Notes under the pieces: model-generated
The model's database searches: none
Seen by the model: only the letters and a program-made list of their open reading frames with translations
Told to the model about the DNA's origin: nothing
Position numbers and translations under genes: made by a program
In this document: piece by piece, positions 43,247 to 51,247 of the stretch
How positions within the stretch are numbered: the stretch's first letter is position 1
How the letters are laid out: each line of letters starts with the position of its first letter
NCBI GenBank assembly: GCA_017861365.1
Contig: JAGFXR010000002.1
Span: 62,001 to 126,000, forward strand
Length of the DNA stretch: 64,000 nt
From: Oscillospiraceae bacterium
Lineage (GTDB): Bacteria; Bacillota; Clostridia; Oscillospirales; Oscillospiraceae
Direction: 5' to 3'

Positions 43247-44730
43247 GAGAGGAACTGCTCCGCATGGAGCGCGTGGTCTGCATCAGCGGAAGCAAGGTTA
43301 GCTTAGATCGGTTTCACCTCAATATTTATAAAGGAGAGGTTGTCGTGGTGATGGGCACCCACGACGCAGGCCAGCAGATGCTCGTGGATCTCCTCTCCGG
43401 CGGCGCGCAGCCGGACCGGGGACGGATTCTCTTTGAAGAGGAAGCCATATCATTATCCAATATGGATGAAGCGCGCGCGGCTGGTATCTACAGTGTCCTT
43501 CAGGGCAGCCGTCTGGTCCCCGACCTGACTGTGGCGGAAAATATTTTCGTCATCCGCCGCAGCAGACGTCATCACGGTATCATATCCCACCGGGTGATGG
43601 AGCGGCAGACAAAACGGATTTTAGATTCCGTCGGCATGGAGATAGCGCCTGATACGCCTGCCCGTCATTTGACGGTGGCTGACCAGCATTTGATTGAGAT
43701 TACAAAGGCTATGACCATGGGGGCAAAGCTGATTATCAATGATGATCTCCGCATTCCCTATACCCATCGCGAGATGGAGCGCCTCCACAGAATGGTGCGG
43801 CAGTACGTGAGCCAGGGCGTGTCCTTTCTGATTGTAACCAGCCACAATGACGAATCCAGCAATATTTTTTCAATCGCAGACCGGGTTGTCGTGATTCGGG
43901 ATGGTCAAAATGTGGGGGAGCTTCGTCAAAGCGACTATAATCCCACGCTGCTGACCAATCTGGTGGTGGGAAGAGAGTTTCATTTTGCGCCCCGAAAGCG
44001 GATGGACGCTCACGCCGGTGAGGTGCTCCGGGTATCGAACTTGTGCGGACAGGGGCTATATCGCGCTTCTTTTTCCGTACACGCGGGAGAGATTGTGGGA
44101 CTGCTTGATCTGGCGGGACATGCCAATCAGGAGGTGGTGGATATTCTGACCGGTTACGCCGGAGAGGATTCGGGAACGGTTTTGCTGGGCGGTCAGCAAG
44201 TCCATTTTTCCGGCCTGGGAGAAGCCATTGCGGGCGGCGTGGGCTTTGTTCCGGCACTTCCTGTCGGCCTGCAGCTTCCGGACTGTATGTCCGCCGCGGA
44301 AAATCTGTCGCTCATCCTTCTGCGGAGAAAAAAACATCCGCCGCTGCTTAAGCTGCGGAAACGGTCGGATTTTTTGTTGCAGGATAATCTGGAGTTGCTG
44401 GGGCTTCCGGGGGACGCCGTGGACTGCCCCATTCATGAGCTGCCCGCCGCCGTGCGGCTGAGACTGTTATACCTGCGGTGGATTCTGGGGAAATGCCGTC
44501 TTTTGATCTGCGTCAAACCCAGCACCGCGCTGGATGTTATGCTCCGCGACGTGGCGCAGTCCATGCTGGACCGCGCCGCGCAATCGGGGATGGCAGTGCT
44601 GGTGGTTTCCGCCGACCCTGCCGAGGTTGCCTCCGTGTGTGACCGAATCGCAATCTTCTCCGGTGGTCAGATTAAGTGCATTTTGCCCAGAAGTGAATTT
44701 ATTGAAGCGGATCTTTCTGTTTATTCTTAA
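43243..44730 (+). CDS. Degenerate double ABC ATPase (sugar-importer type), probably regulatory
   Basis: A 495-residue protein with the two-domain shape of RbsA/MglA but with both ATP sites damaged. Domain one has GTHDAGQQM where Walker A (GxxGxGKST) should be, LTVADQHL instead of LSGGQQ, and LIINDDL instead of LMDEPT. Domain two has DLAGHANQE, HELPAAVRL and LLICVKPSTALDV at the same places. The reading frame is intact. The start is TTG at 43243, overlapping the kinase stop, with GGGAGG 9 bases upstream; ATG at 43264 is an alternative. A terminator separates it from the real importer. I infer a signalling role linking importer and kinase rather than transport. Confidence 0.85.
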   Translation: MREELLRMERVVCISGSKVSLDRFHLNIYKGEVVVVMGTHDAGQQMLVDLLSGGAQPDRGRILFEEEAISLSNMDEARAAGIYSVLQGSRLVPDLTVAENIFVIRRSRRHHGIISHRVMERQTKRILDSVGMEIAPDTPARHLTVADQHLIEITKAMTMGAKLIINDDLRIPYTHREMERLHRMVRQYVSQGVSFLIVTSHNDESSNIFSIADRVVVIRDGQNVGELRQSDYNPTLLTNLVVGREFHFAPRKRMDAHAGEVLRVSNLCGQGLYRASFSVHAGEIVGLLDLAGHANQEVVDILTGYAGEDSGTVLLGGQQVHFSGLGEAIAGGVGFVPALPVGLQLPDCMSAAENLSLILLRRKKHPPLLKLRKRSDFLLQDNLELLGLPGDAVDCPIHELPAAVRLRLLYLRWILGKCRLLICVKPSTALDVMLRDVAQSMLDRAAQSGMAVLVVSADPAEVASVCDRIAIFSGGQIKCILPRSEFIEADLSVYS

Positions 44731-44766
44731 TAATTAAAAAGATCTTAAAAATGACCTCCCTTTCAT

Positions 44767-44799
44767 AAAACACTCTCCTTGTTCTGGGAGAGTGTTTTT
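44767..44799 (+). terminator. Terminator ending the two-component operon
   Basis: Arms 44767-44778 and 44787-44798 pair perfectly over 12 bp and end in TTTTT. Confidence 0.88.
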
Positions 44800-44807
44800 C
44801 ATATAAT
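44779..44807 (+). promoter_or_regulatory. Promoter overlapping the terminator
   Basis: TATAAT at 44802-44807 with TTGTTC at 44779-44784, 17 bases apart. The -35 box lies in the terminator loop, so the importer operon starts afresh immediately after the regulatory operon ends. The weak -35 fits a promoter that needs an activator such as the YesN-type regulator. Confidence 0.5.
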
Positions 44808-44857
44808 CAGAACAGACCGGATGTATATCATCATCCAGAAGAAAGGAAGAGACTGCA

Positions 44858-46045
44858 ATGAAAAAATTAGCATCCATCCTCCTGACCCTTGCGATGATCC
44901 TTTCCCTTGGCGCGCTGAGCGCTTGCACCAATCCGAGCGAAACATCCACCAGCACCGCCTCCGGCAGTGATACTGCTTCCTCCGGCAGTGATACCGCAGC
45001 CACCCAGACCAATGATATCCAGGCCCGTCTGGATAAAGGAGAAGAAGTCTTTATCGGGTTTGCCATGGAGACGGTTTCCAACTCCTTTTTCCTCCAGCAG
45101 GCGGATTTCCTGAAGGAGAACTTTGAGAAAATGGGCGTTACCTTTGAGTATGTTGCCTCGGAAGGCGACAACGCGCTGATGATTTCTCAGATTGAAAACT
45201 TTATCACCATGGGCGCTGACCTGATTATGTGCGCGCCTCCCTCCGCCGACGCGGTTCAGGATGTTCTGCTGAAGGCTGAGGCTGCGGGTATCCCCGTAAT
45301 TATGATGGGCCAGCACCCGTCCTATGCAGATCAGATCTCCGGCGGTACTTATCTGGACTGGACTCAGGTTGGTACTGAGGTGGCCGACATGGTCAGCGCC
45401 TGGATTACTTCCCGCTATCCTGACGCCAAGGACGGTGAAATTCATGCCGCGATTCTGACCAGCAACAGCCAGGGAGTCTATGTTCAGCAGAATGAAGGAA
45501 TGTATGCCGAGCTAGCCAAGGATTCCCGCATCAATATTGCGTATAAAAATGAAGGTGTCGACTCGATCGATGAAGGCTATACCGCGGCGCAGGAAGCCCT
45601 CACCATGGATCCTGAGATTAAAGTTTTCATCGGTTTCCAGGAGAGCCCCGCCATTGGAGCTTCCAACTATGTGATTTCCCGCTCTGATTTGAATCCGGAT
45701 GAGTTCGGCGCATTTGCCGCGGGACTGCAGGATATGGGCACTCAGCAGCTGGAGCTGGCCAAGGACGGACAGAGCATTTATCGCGGAACGATCGCTTACG
45801 GTACTTACGGTGCCGATGATGTTGAAATCCCCTCCGCGGCCGGCCTGTTTTATGTGACCCGGGACGTACTGCTGGGCACAGCGCAGGAAATGCCGTACTG
45901 GTCCGCGGACGACAACTGGTCGATCAATAATTTTGACTATTCGTTCGTACTAGACAATCCCCTCAACGACTTCCTCATTGATTTGTATGCCAATACATCC
46001 GATACGTCCGCGGCTTCCGACACTTCGGCCAGCTCCGCCGGTTAA
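44858..46045 (+). CDS. Sugar-type ABC transporter substrate-binding lipoprotein
   Basis: A 395-residue type I (RbsB-like) solute-binding protein. The lipoprotein signal ends at Cys23 (LGALSAC), followed by a Ser/Thr linker rich in repeats to about residue 50, then FIGFAMETVSNSFFLQQADF and a two-lobe fold. A second Ser/Thr/Ala tail closes the protein. It is longer than classic RbsB. Ligand unknown: a sugar, autoinducer or nucleoside-like compound are all possible. Confidence 0.9.
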   Translation: MKKLASILLTLAMILSLGALSACTNPSETSTSTASGSDTASSGSDTAATQTNDIQARLDKGEEVFIGFAMETVSNSFFLQQADFLKENFEKMGVTFEYVASEGDNALMISQIENFITMGADLIMCAPPSADAVQDVLLKAEAAGIPVIMMGQHPSYADQISGGTYLDWTQVGTEVADMVSAWITSRYPDAKDGEIHAAILTSNSQGVYVQQNEGMYAELAKDSRINIAYKNEGVDSIDEGYTAAQEALTMDPEIKVFIGFQESPAIGASNYVISRSDLNPDEFGAFAAGLQDMGTQQLELAKDGQSIYRGTIAYGTYGADDVEIPSAAGLFYVTRDVLLGTAQEMPYWSADDNWSINNFDYSFVLDNPLNDFLIDLYANTSDTSAASDTSASSAG

Positions 46046-46066
46046 TCGGTTAGTCTGTCCATTCAT

Positions 46067-46128
46067 ACGCCGCGCTTCCGGGGGACTGTTCCCCCGGGAG
46101 CCGCAGGGCGGTAGAACGCGGCGTTTTT
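46067..46128 (+). terminator. Attenuating hairpin between binding protein and ATPase genes
   Basis: ACGCCGCG at 46067-46074 pairs with CGCGGCGT at 46117-46124, followed by TTTT, with an inner GGGGG/CCCCC hairpin. It probably lets most transcripts stop after the binding protein, giving it higher expression than the ATPase and permease. Confidence 0.7.
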
Positions 46129-46157
46129 CTGTCTATCTGAAACGAGGTGAACCGCAT

Positions 46158-47642
46158 ATGGAAGAAAACCGGCCCATTTTGTCCATGGAACATATTACAA
46201 AAACCTATCCCGGCGTCATTGCGTTGAACAATGTCTCCGTTTCTTTTGCCCGCGGGGAGATTCATGCGCTGGTAGGCGAGAACGGCGCGGGTAAGTCTAC
46301 ACTGATTAAAATTATCACCGGCGCGGTGGAACCGGACAATGGAATCATTCGCTTCGATGAAAAAGAGTTTTCAAAAATGCATCCGAATGAAGCTCGGAAA
46401 ATGGGGATCGAGGCAATTTATCAGGAGTATAATCTGATTGATTGCCTCAGTGCCGCGGAAAATATTTGCCTGGGCAAAAAAATGGGACGTTTTGTGAATC
46501 AGCAGGCGATGGCGGCGGTGGCAAAAGAGATTTTTGAACGGTTTCATATCAATATCGACCCGCGCACGCCGGTATCCGATCTGACCAGCGCGAAGATGCA
46601 GATCGTAGAAATCGCCAAAGCGGTTTCGAAGGGGGCGCGGTTGCTGATTATGGACGAGCCGACCGCTCCGCTTACCGTATCAGAGATTGACATTCTCATG
46701 GATATCATTGCACAGCTGAAAGCGGATGGCGTAACCATTCTCTATATTTCCCACCGTATGGATGAGATTTTCCGCATCGCGGATCGTGTATCCGTGTTCC
46801 GGGATGGACAGTATGTGGTGACGCGTCAGGTTTGCGACACCAACCGCGCCCAGCTGATTGCGGATATGGTTGGACGCACGCTGAGCGAGTCCTATCCCAA
46901 ACGGAAGAACGCACCGGGCGACGTGGCGATTGAGTTGAGAAATCTCACCGGAAACGGCGTTAAAAATATCTCGTTTTCAGCCAGGAAAGGCGAGGTTGTG
47001 GGGTTGGCCGGACTGGTGGGGGCGGGGCGCTCCGAAATTATGAAGGTTGTCTATGGCGCGGAGAAAAAACAGTGGGGAGAAATTTATATTAACGGGACTC
47101 CTGCCGAGATCAGATGCCCCAGAGACGCCATGAAATACGGAATCGGCCTGGTGCCGGAGGACCGTAAGCGGGAAGGCTGTTTTCTGATGGAGAGTATTCA
47201 ATGGAATATTCTGATTTCAAATGTAGAAAATATTTCCCGCGCTTCTGTTGTGGATATCGGAAAAGAAAAGAAGATCGCGTCGGAATATCGCGAGCGGCTT
47301 CGCATCAGAACCCCGTCCATCCAGCAAAAGGTGCTCAATCTTTCCGGCGGAAATCAGCAAAAAGTAGTCATTGCCAAAGCGCTGGCCGCAAATACCGATA
47401 TCATCATCTTTGACGAGCCCACCCGAGGCATTGATGTCGGCGCGAAGCATGAAATATATGAGCTGATGAACGACTTGTGCGCGGAGGGAAAATGTATCAT
47501 CATGGTTACCTCCGATATGGAGGAATTGTTGGGCATGTCCGACCGCATTGTGGTTCTTCATGAACGGGAGATGAGCGGTGAAATCAGCCGGGAAGAATTC
47601 TCTCAGGAGCGCGTATTGGATTTGGCCTCCGGCGGCGATTAA
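46158..47642 (+). CDS. Sugar-type ABC transporter ATPase (RbsA/MglA-like)
   Basis: A 494-residue double ATPase. Domain one is intact (GENGAGKSTLIK near residue 40, LLIMDEPTAPLT near 165); domain two has the usual variant GLVGAGRSE, then LSGGNQQKV and IIFDEPTRGIDVG. The ATG at 46158 follows GAGGTGA. It is the functional counterpart of the degenerate protein encoded at 43243. Confidence 0.95.
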   Translation: MEENRPILSMEHITKTYPGVIALNNVSVSFARGEIHALVGENGAGKSTLIKIITGAVEPDNGIIRFDEKEFSKMHPNEARKMGIEAIYQEYNLIDCLSAAENICLGKKMGRFVNQQAMAAVAKEIFERFHINIDPRTPVSDLTSAKMQIVEIAKAVSKGARLLIMDEPTAPLTVSEIDILMDIIAQLKADGVTILYISHRMDEIFRIADRVSVFRDGQYVVTRQVCDTNRAQLIADMVGRTLSESYPKRKNAPGDVAIELRNLTGNGVKNISFSARKGEVVGLAGLVGAGRSEIMKVVYGAEKKQWGEIYINGTPAEIRCPRDAMKYGIGLVPEDRKREGCFLMESIQWNILISNVENISRASVVDIGKEKKIASEYRERLRIRTPSIQQKVLNLSGGNQQKVVIAKALAANTDIIIFDEPTRGIDVGAKHEIYELMNDLCAEGKCIIMVTSDMEELLGMSDRIVVLHEREMSGEISREEFSQERVLDLASGGD

Positions 47643-47670
47643 AGCAAAACGCGCGAGAAAGGATTGATGA

Positions 47671-48708
47671 ATGATGGATAAACAAGCGATGGGCGCAGAC
47701 AAATGGTCCCGCTTTTTCAAAGATTATTTTATGTATGTCGTTCTAATTATTCTGGTTGTATTTTTCTCTGTCCGGTCCCAGAATTTTCTGACGCCCTCTA
47801 ACCTTTTGAATGTCGTCAACCAATCTGCTTACCAGATTGTCGTTGGTGTCGGCATTGCCTTTATCATGCTGTCAGGCGCCATTGACCTGTCCACAGGCTA
47901 CCAGATTTCCACACTAAGTGTAATCGCCGGTGTTTTGCTGACCAAAACCTCCATTCCTTATGGATGGGTGATCGCGGTCATTCTGGTTCTCGGTGTGCTG
48001 CTCTCACTGGTAAACGGTGTTCTCTATGTGACCTTTGATACCTTCCCCTTTATGATCACACTGGCAACGCAGTATATTCTCTGGGGTATCTCCTTCATGA
48101 TTTCCAATTCCGCCACCTTCACACCGCTCCCGGCGGGATTTAAAATGCTGGGTCAGGGCTATATCGGCCCCATTCCCATCGCCATTTTAATCATGGTGAT
48201 TATTGTGATCATAGGCGCGTTCCTGCTCAATAAAACCTATTTTGGACGCTATGTATACGGTCTGGGCAGCAATCAGACCGCAATTGAGCTGGCAGGTGTC
48301 AAAACACGCCGTTTAAAGCTCATTATTTTTGCTATGGCGGGACTCTTTACCGCGCTGGGCACCATCATGCTGGTCTCCCGTTCCGGCTCCTCCTCCTCCA
48401 CGATGGGCCCCGGCATGGAGTTCACCATCATCGCTGGCTGTATGCTGGGCGGTATCAAAATGGGCGGCGGCGGCGGAAAGATTTCCAGCGTGGTCATTGG
48501 TCTGCTCATTCTGACGGTTTTGTCTAACGGTATGCAGCTCATGCAGCTTGGAACCTATCCTCAGAAGATTGCCCTGGGCATTGTTCTGCTGGTTGCCATC
48601 GGTCTGGATGTATTTCAGTCCAAGACAGCGCTTAAAACCGCAAAGAAGGTTGCCGGAGAGCCTCCGGCCAAGGCGGACAAGAAGGATTCAACCCTGTCCT
48701 CCCGTTGA
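47671..48708 (+). CDS. Sugar-type ABC transporter permease (RbsC-like)
   Basis: A 345-residue permease with about ten membrane segments. The GVGIAFIMLSGAIDLSTG motif near residue 65 and GLGSNQTAIELAGV near 195 are typical of RbsC. A charged tail of about 30 residues follows the last segment. Last gene of the importer operon; only one permease gene is present, implying a homodimer. Confidence 0.93.
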   Translation: MMDKQAMGADKWSRFFKDYFMYVVLIILVVFFSVRSQNFLTPSNLLNVVNQSAYQIVVGVGIAFIMLSGAIDLSTGYQISTLSVIAGVLLTKTSIPYGWVIAVILVLGVLLSLVNGVLYVTFDTFPFMITLATQYILWGISFMISNSATFTPLPAGFKMLGQGYIGPIPIAILIMVIIVIIGAFLLNKTYFGRYVYGLGSNQTAIELAGVKTRRLKLIIFAMAGLFTALGTIMLVSRSGSSSSTMGPGMEFTIIAGCMLGGIKMGGGGGKISSVVIGLLILTVLSNGMQLMQLGTYPQKIALGIVLLVAIGLDVFQSKTALKTAKKVAGEPPAKADKKDSTLSSR

Positions 48709-48746
48709 TTGTCATATTCTTTGGTTGTTTGAGAAGTATAATTTAA

Positions 48747-48826
48747 ATGAGCGGGATGTGAGTATTGCCATCCCGCTCATGGACGCAACAGTCCGCCTGC
48801 ATGGCCCCATGCAGGCGGACTATTTT
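48747..48826. terminator. Double hairpin terminator between convergent genes
   Basis: Two perfect hairpins in a row: arms 48747-48758/48769-48780 and 48791-48804/48807-48820. TATTTTCTT follows on the plus strand. They end the importer operon and probably the MFS gene as well. Confidence 0.82.
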
Positions 48827-48830
48827 CTTG

Positions 48831-50027
48831 TCAGACGTTGGATGTCCTCCTGCCGCCGGGATAGAAGGCAAAGGTCAGCACGCAGGCCAGTACCTGTGTT
48901 GCTGCGGCACAAAGAAACGTGACGGTAAAGCCGTAGCCGCTGATCAGAAGGCCCCAGAGGTAGGAACCCAGCCCCATGCCGATGTCCAGCAAGAAATACA
49001 CGGTGCCTCCGGCAATACCGCGGCGGTGGACAGGCATGCCATCCACCGCAAGAAAGTACAGCACGGGCATACAAATGCCCTGTACAAAGCCGTAAACCGC
49101 GCCTCCGAGAAAATAGGTAAACTCGGTATGGTACAGCCCCATAGCGGCGTAGCCAATGGCGCACAGCGCAAAGGCCAGCAACAGCGTCAGACGGGAACCA
49201 AGGCGGTGAAGCAGCCGGTTGGAGCATAGGTTGCCGATTCCCATGAAAATGGCGGCTACCACCAGCGCAAAACCGGCGTTGCTGTAGCCCTCGTTCGCCG
49301 CAAACAACAGAAGGAAAAAGCTGAGACTGGACATACCGATGGCCATGAGGAACATGAGTACGGCAGGACGCATGGCGCCCGGTTCAAAGAAACGATGAGC
49401 ACCTCTACACGGGAGGGACGTGGCGTGAGCCTGCAAACGGGCTTGAAATTCGGGCTTTTTCTCATAATTGCACAACAGGCAGCATACGCCTCCGGCGATA
49501 CCAAACAGGGCGGAGGCAAGAAAAACCAAGGAATAATTACTGCCATTGGTAAGCGACACAACAAGGTAACCGGCCCCGCCCAGTGAAATAGCGGTGGCTA
49601 CCCAAAAAATGCCGATGCCAAGATTGGCCTTTTCCGGTGGGGTTACATCCACATTTGCTGTTGAGATGGCCAGCTGGCCTGCGGAAAAAGCGGCCCCGTG
49701 TATCATGCGGAAGAGAATCAGCGCGGCTGCGGTCGCAAAAAAACCGAAGAACCATGCGGTAATGCCATAAATCAAACAGCCCAGGCTCATCACCATCCGG
49801 CGGTTGAACCGGTCGGTGCAGTAGCCCCCGAAGAAGCGCATAAAAATGGCGGCAATCGCGTATGGGATACCGAGAAAGCCGCTGAAACTGGTGGACATGC
49901 CGATCACGTTTATATATAGCGATATCGTGTTGTTCAGCAGATTCTGACACATATTCAGGCACAGAAATGCCAGCCAGACCAGGATAAAGTAGCGCGTCAA
50001 TAATTTGGAGCCGGAGCTTGTTTCCAT
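48831..50027 (-). CDS. MFS transporter
   Basis: A 398-residue major facilitator with 12 predicted segments and a loop near residues 185-210. GGYCTDRFNRRMVM after the second segment is a good motif A. I chose the ATG at 50027, which follows GAGGGTGA; an ATG at 50111 has no ribosome binding site. It is more canonical than the other two MFS proteins and stands alone. Drug or metabolite export is as likely as import. Confidence 0.86.
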   Translation of the reverse strand: METSSGSKLLTRYFILVWLAFLCLNMCQNLLNNTISLYINVIGMSTSFSGFLGIPYAIAAIFMRFFGGYCTDRFNRRMVMSLGCLIYGITAWFFGFFATAAALILFRMIHGAAFSAGQLAISTANVDVTPPEKANLGIGIFWVATAISLGGAGYLVVSLTNGSNYSLVFLASALFGIAGGVCCLLCNYEKKPEFQARLQAHATSLPCRGAHRFFEPGAMRPAVLMFLMAIGMSSLSFFLLLFAANEGYSNAGFALVVAAIFMGIGNLCSNRLLHRLGSRLTLLLAFALCAIGYAAMGLYHTEFTYFLGGAVYGFVQGICMPVLYFLAVDGMPVHRRGIAGGTVYFLLDIGMGLGSYLWGLLISGYGFTVTFLCAAATQVLACVLTFAFYPGGRRTSNV

Positions 50028-50267
50028 AAAAGCTTCACCCTCAAAGCGAAGATGACGGATCAAAACATCTGTTGTCACTGGATAAACAAGAACAGACGGC
50101 TGATCAGACATCGATTTTTTAAAATAATACCATATTATATATCAAACGTCAAATTTTCCACATTGTTAAGCCGCGTTTTAGAAGGCCAGAGGGCTTGGCT
50201 TACGCTGTGACAAGAAAATCGCGCATCACGGCTCTGGCCCGGGCGCGGAAAGCATGGTATAAAAAAG
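50028..50267. other. Intergenic region without recognised features
   Basis: About 240 bases between the MFS start and the xpt terminator. It should hold the MFS promoter on the minus strand but I could not choose a convincing one. Confidence 0.3.
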
Positions 50268-50299
50268 AAAACAGCCAGGCATATGTGACTGGCTGTTTT
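50268..50299 (-). terminator. Intrinsic terminator of xpt
   Basis: Arms 50268-50278 and 50289-50299 pair over 11 bp. On the minus strand the stem is followed by TTTTCTTTTTT. Confidence 0.88.
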
Positions 50300-50330
50300 T
50301 GAGCGTATTTGGTTACAGAAAGCTTATTTC

Positions 50331-50903
50331 TCAGCAAAACTCAATGGAGCCGTCGTCGCCCATGGATTGAATCCGGGCAAGCGACTCCACATGATATCCT
50401 TTTGCGCGGATCAGGTCCCCTCCGGGTTGGAATGTTTTCTCAATTGCAATACCGGCACCTACCACTGCTGCGCCCGCCTGCTCAACCAGTGAGATCAATC
50501 CGTCAAGCGCCGCGCCATTGGCAAGAAAATCATCGATGATTAAAACACGATTTTCGGGATGCAGATACTTCTTTGACACATAAATACTAGAAACCGTACC
50601 ATGTGTGAAGGATTTGACCTCGGAAGTAAAATATTCACCGCTCATGTTCCTGGTTTTTTGTTTTCTTGCAAACAAAACAGGGCAACCGAATATCTGACCG
50701 GCCATGCAGGCTAATCCAATGCCTGACGCTTCAATGGTAAGTATTTGGTTTACCTGCTTGTCGTGATATACGCGATACCACTCTTTTGCCATATCCAAGA
50801 AAAGGGCGGCATCCATCTGGTGGTTTAAAAAGCTGTCTACAATGAGTACGCCACCAGGAAGCACCTTGCCATCTTCGCGAATACGGCGCTCAAGAATCTC
50901 CAA
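50331..50903 (-). CDS. xpt: Xanthine phosphoribosyltransferase
   Basis: A 190-residue purine-salvage enzyme that converts xanthine and PRPP to XMP. The family motifs VDSFLNHQMD near residue 24, IEASGIGLA near 62, and the PRPP-binding VLIIDDFLANGAAL near 125 are present. I chose TTG at 50903 because AGGGG lies 6-7 bases upstream and the product then begins like other Xpt proteins; a GTG at 50912 sits on top of the ribosome binding site. No uracil/xanthine permease follows and no purine riboswitch core was found upstream. Confidence 0.9.
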   Translation of the reverse strand: MEILERRIREDGKVLPGGVLIVDSFLNHQMDAALFLDMAKEWYRVYHDKQVNQILTIEASGIGLACMAGQIFGCPVLFARKQKTRNMSGEYFTSEVKSFTHGTVSSIYVSKKYLHPENRVLIIDDFLANGAALDGLISLVEQAGAAVVGAGIAIEKTFQPGGDLIRAKGYHVESLARIQSMGDDGSIEFC

Positions 50904-51146
50904 GGCGCCCACCCCTAAATAAAATAGTTTCTGTCCACACAGAGGTCTGACGAGACAGATATGTTAGTTATTTTACTATCGCGTCAAGGCCATGGCAAGT
51001 ATTTTTTTAAATTTGTCGAATATGCGTATATTTGACCATTTTAGTTGTTCAATCTGATGAAAATAGACTGATTGGCTGGAAGGCCGGATGCGGCGGATCA
51101 AAGGTTAACCGGTTGTAAAATGTTGGTTCTTTTTTGGGAAAGTCTA
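50904..51146. other. Divergent upstream region of xpt and the phosphatase
   Basis: About 240 bases. I looked for a guanine/adenine riboswitch aptamer before xpt and found no matching core. A TTGACG at 50987-50982 on the minus strand could be an xpt -35 box but lacks a clear -10. Confidence 0.3.
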
Positions 51147-51175
51147 TTGTTTGGCCGACTTACCTCTATTATACT
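51147..51175 (+). promoter_or_regulatory. Promoter of the SLH phosphatase
   Basis: TTGTTT at 51147-51152, a 17-base spacer and TATACT at 51170-51175, about 70 bases before the start codon. Confidence 0.6.
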
Positions 51176-51247
51176 GATTCTGCCGGGCACACATAAGGAA
51201 TAAAGAACGGTTCGGCGGGAAAAATTGTTGAGAAGGAAGGAATCAGA

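Noticed and set aside
43243-44730. Pseudogene status for the degenerate ABC protein
   Set aside because: The frame is intact over its full length, start and ribosome binding site are good, and changes hit only catalytic motifs, which suggests retained non-catalytic function.
50904-51080. Purine riboswitch before xpt
   Set aside because: This is a frequent arrangement in Firmicutes, but the conserved aptamer core is not present in the leader.
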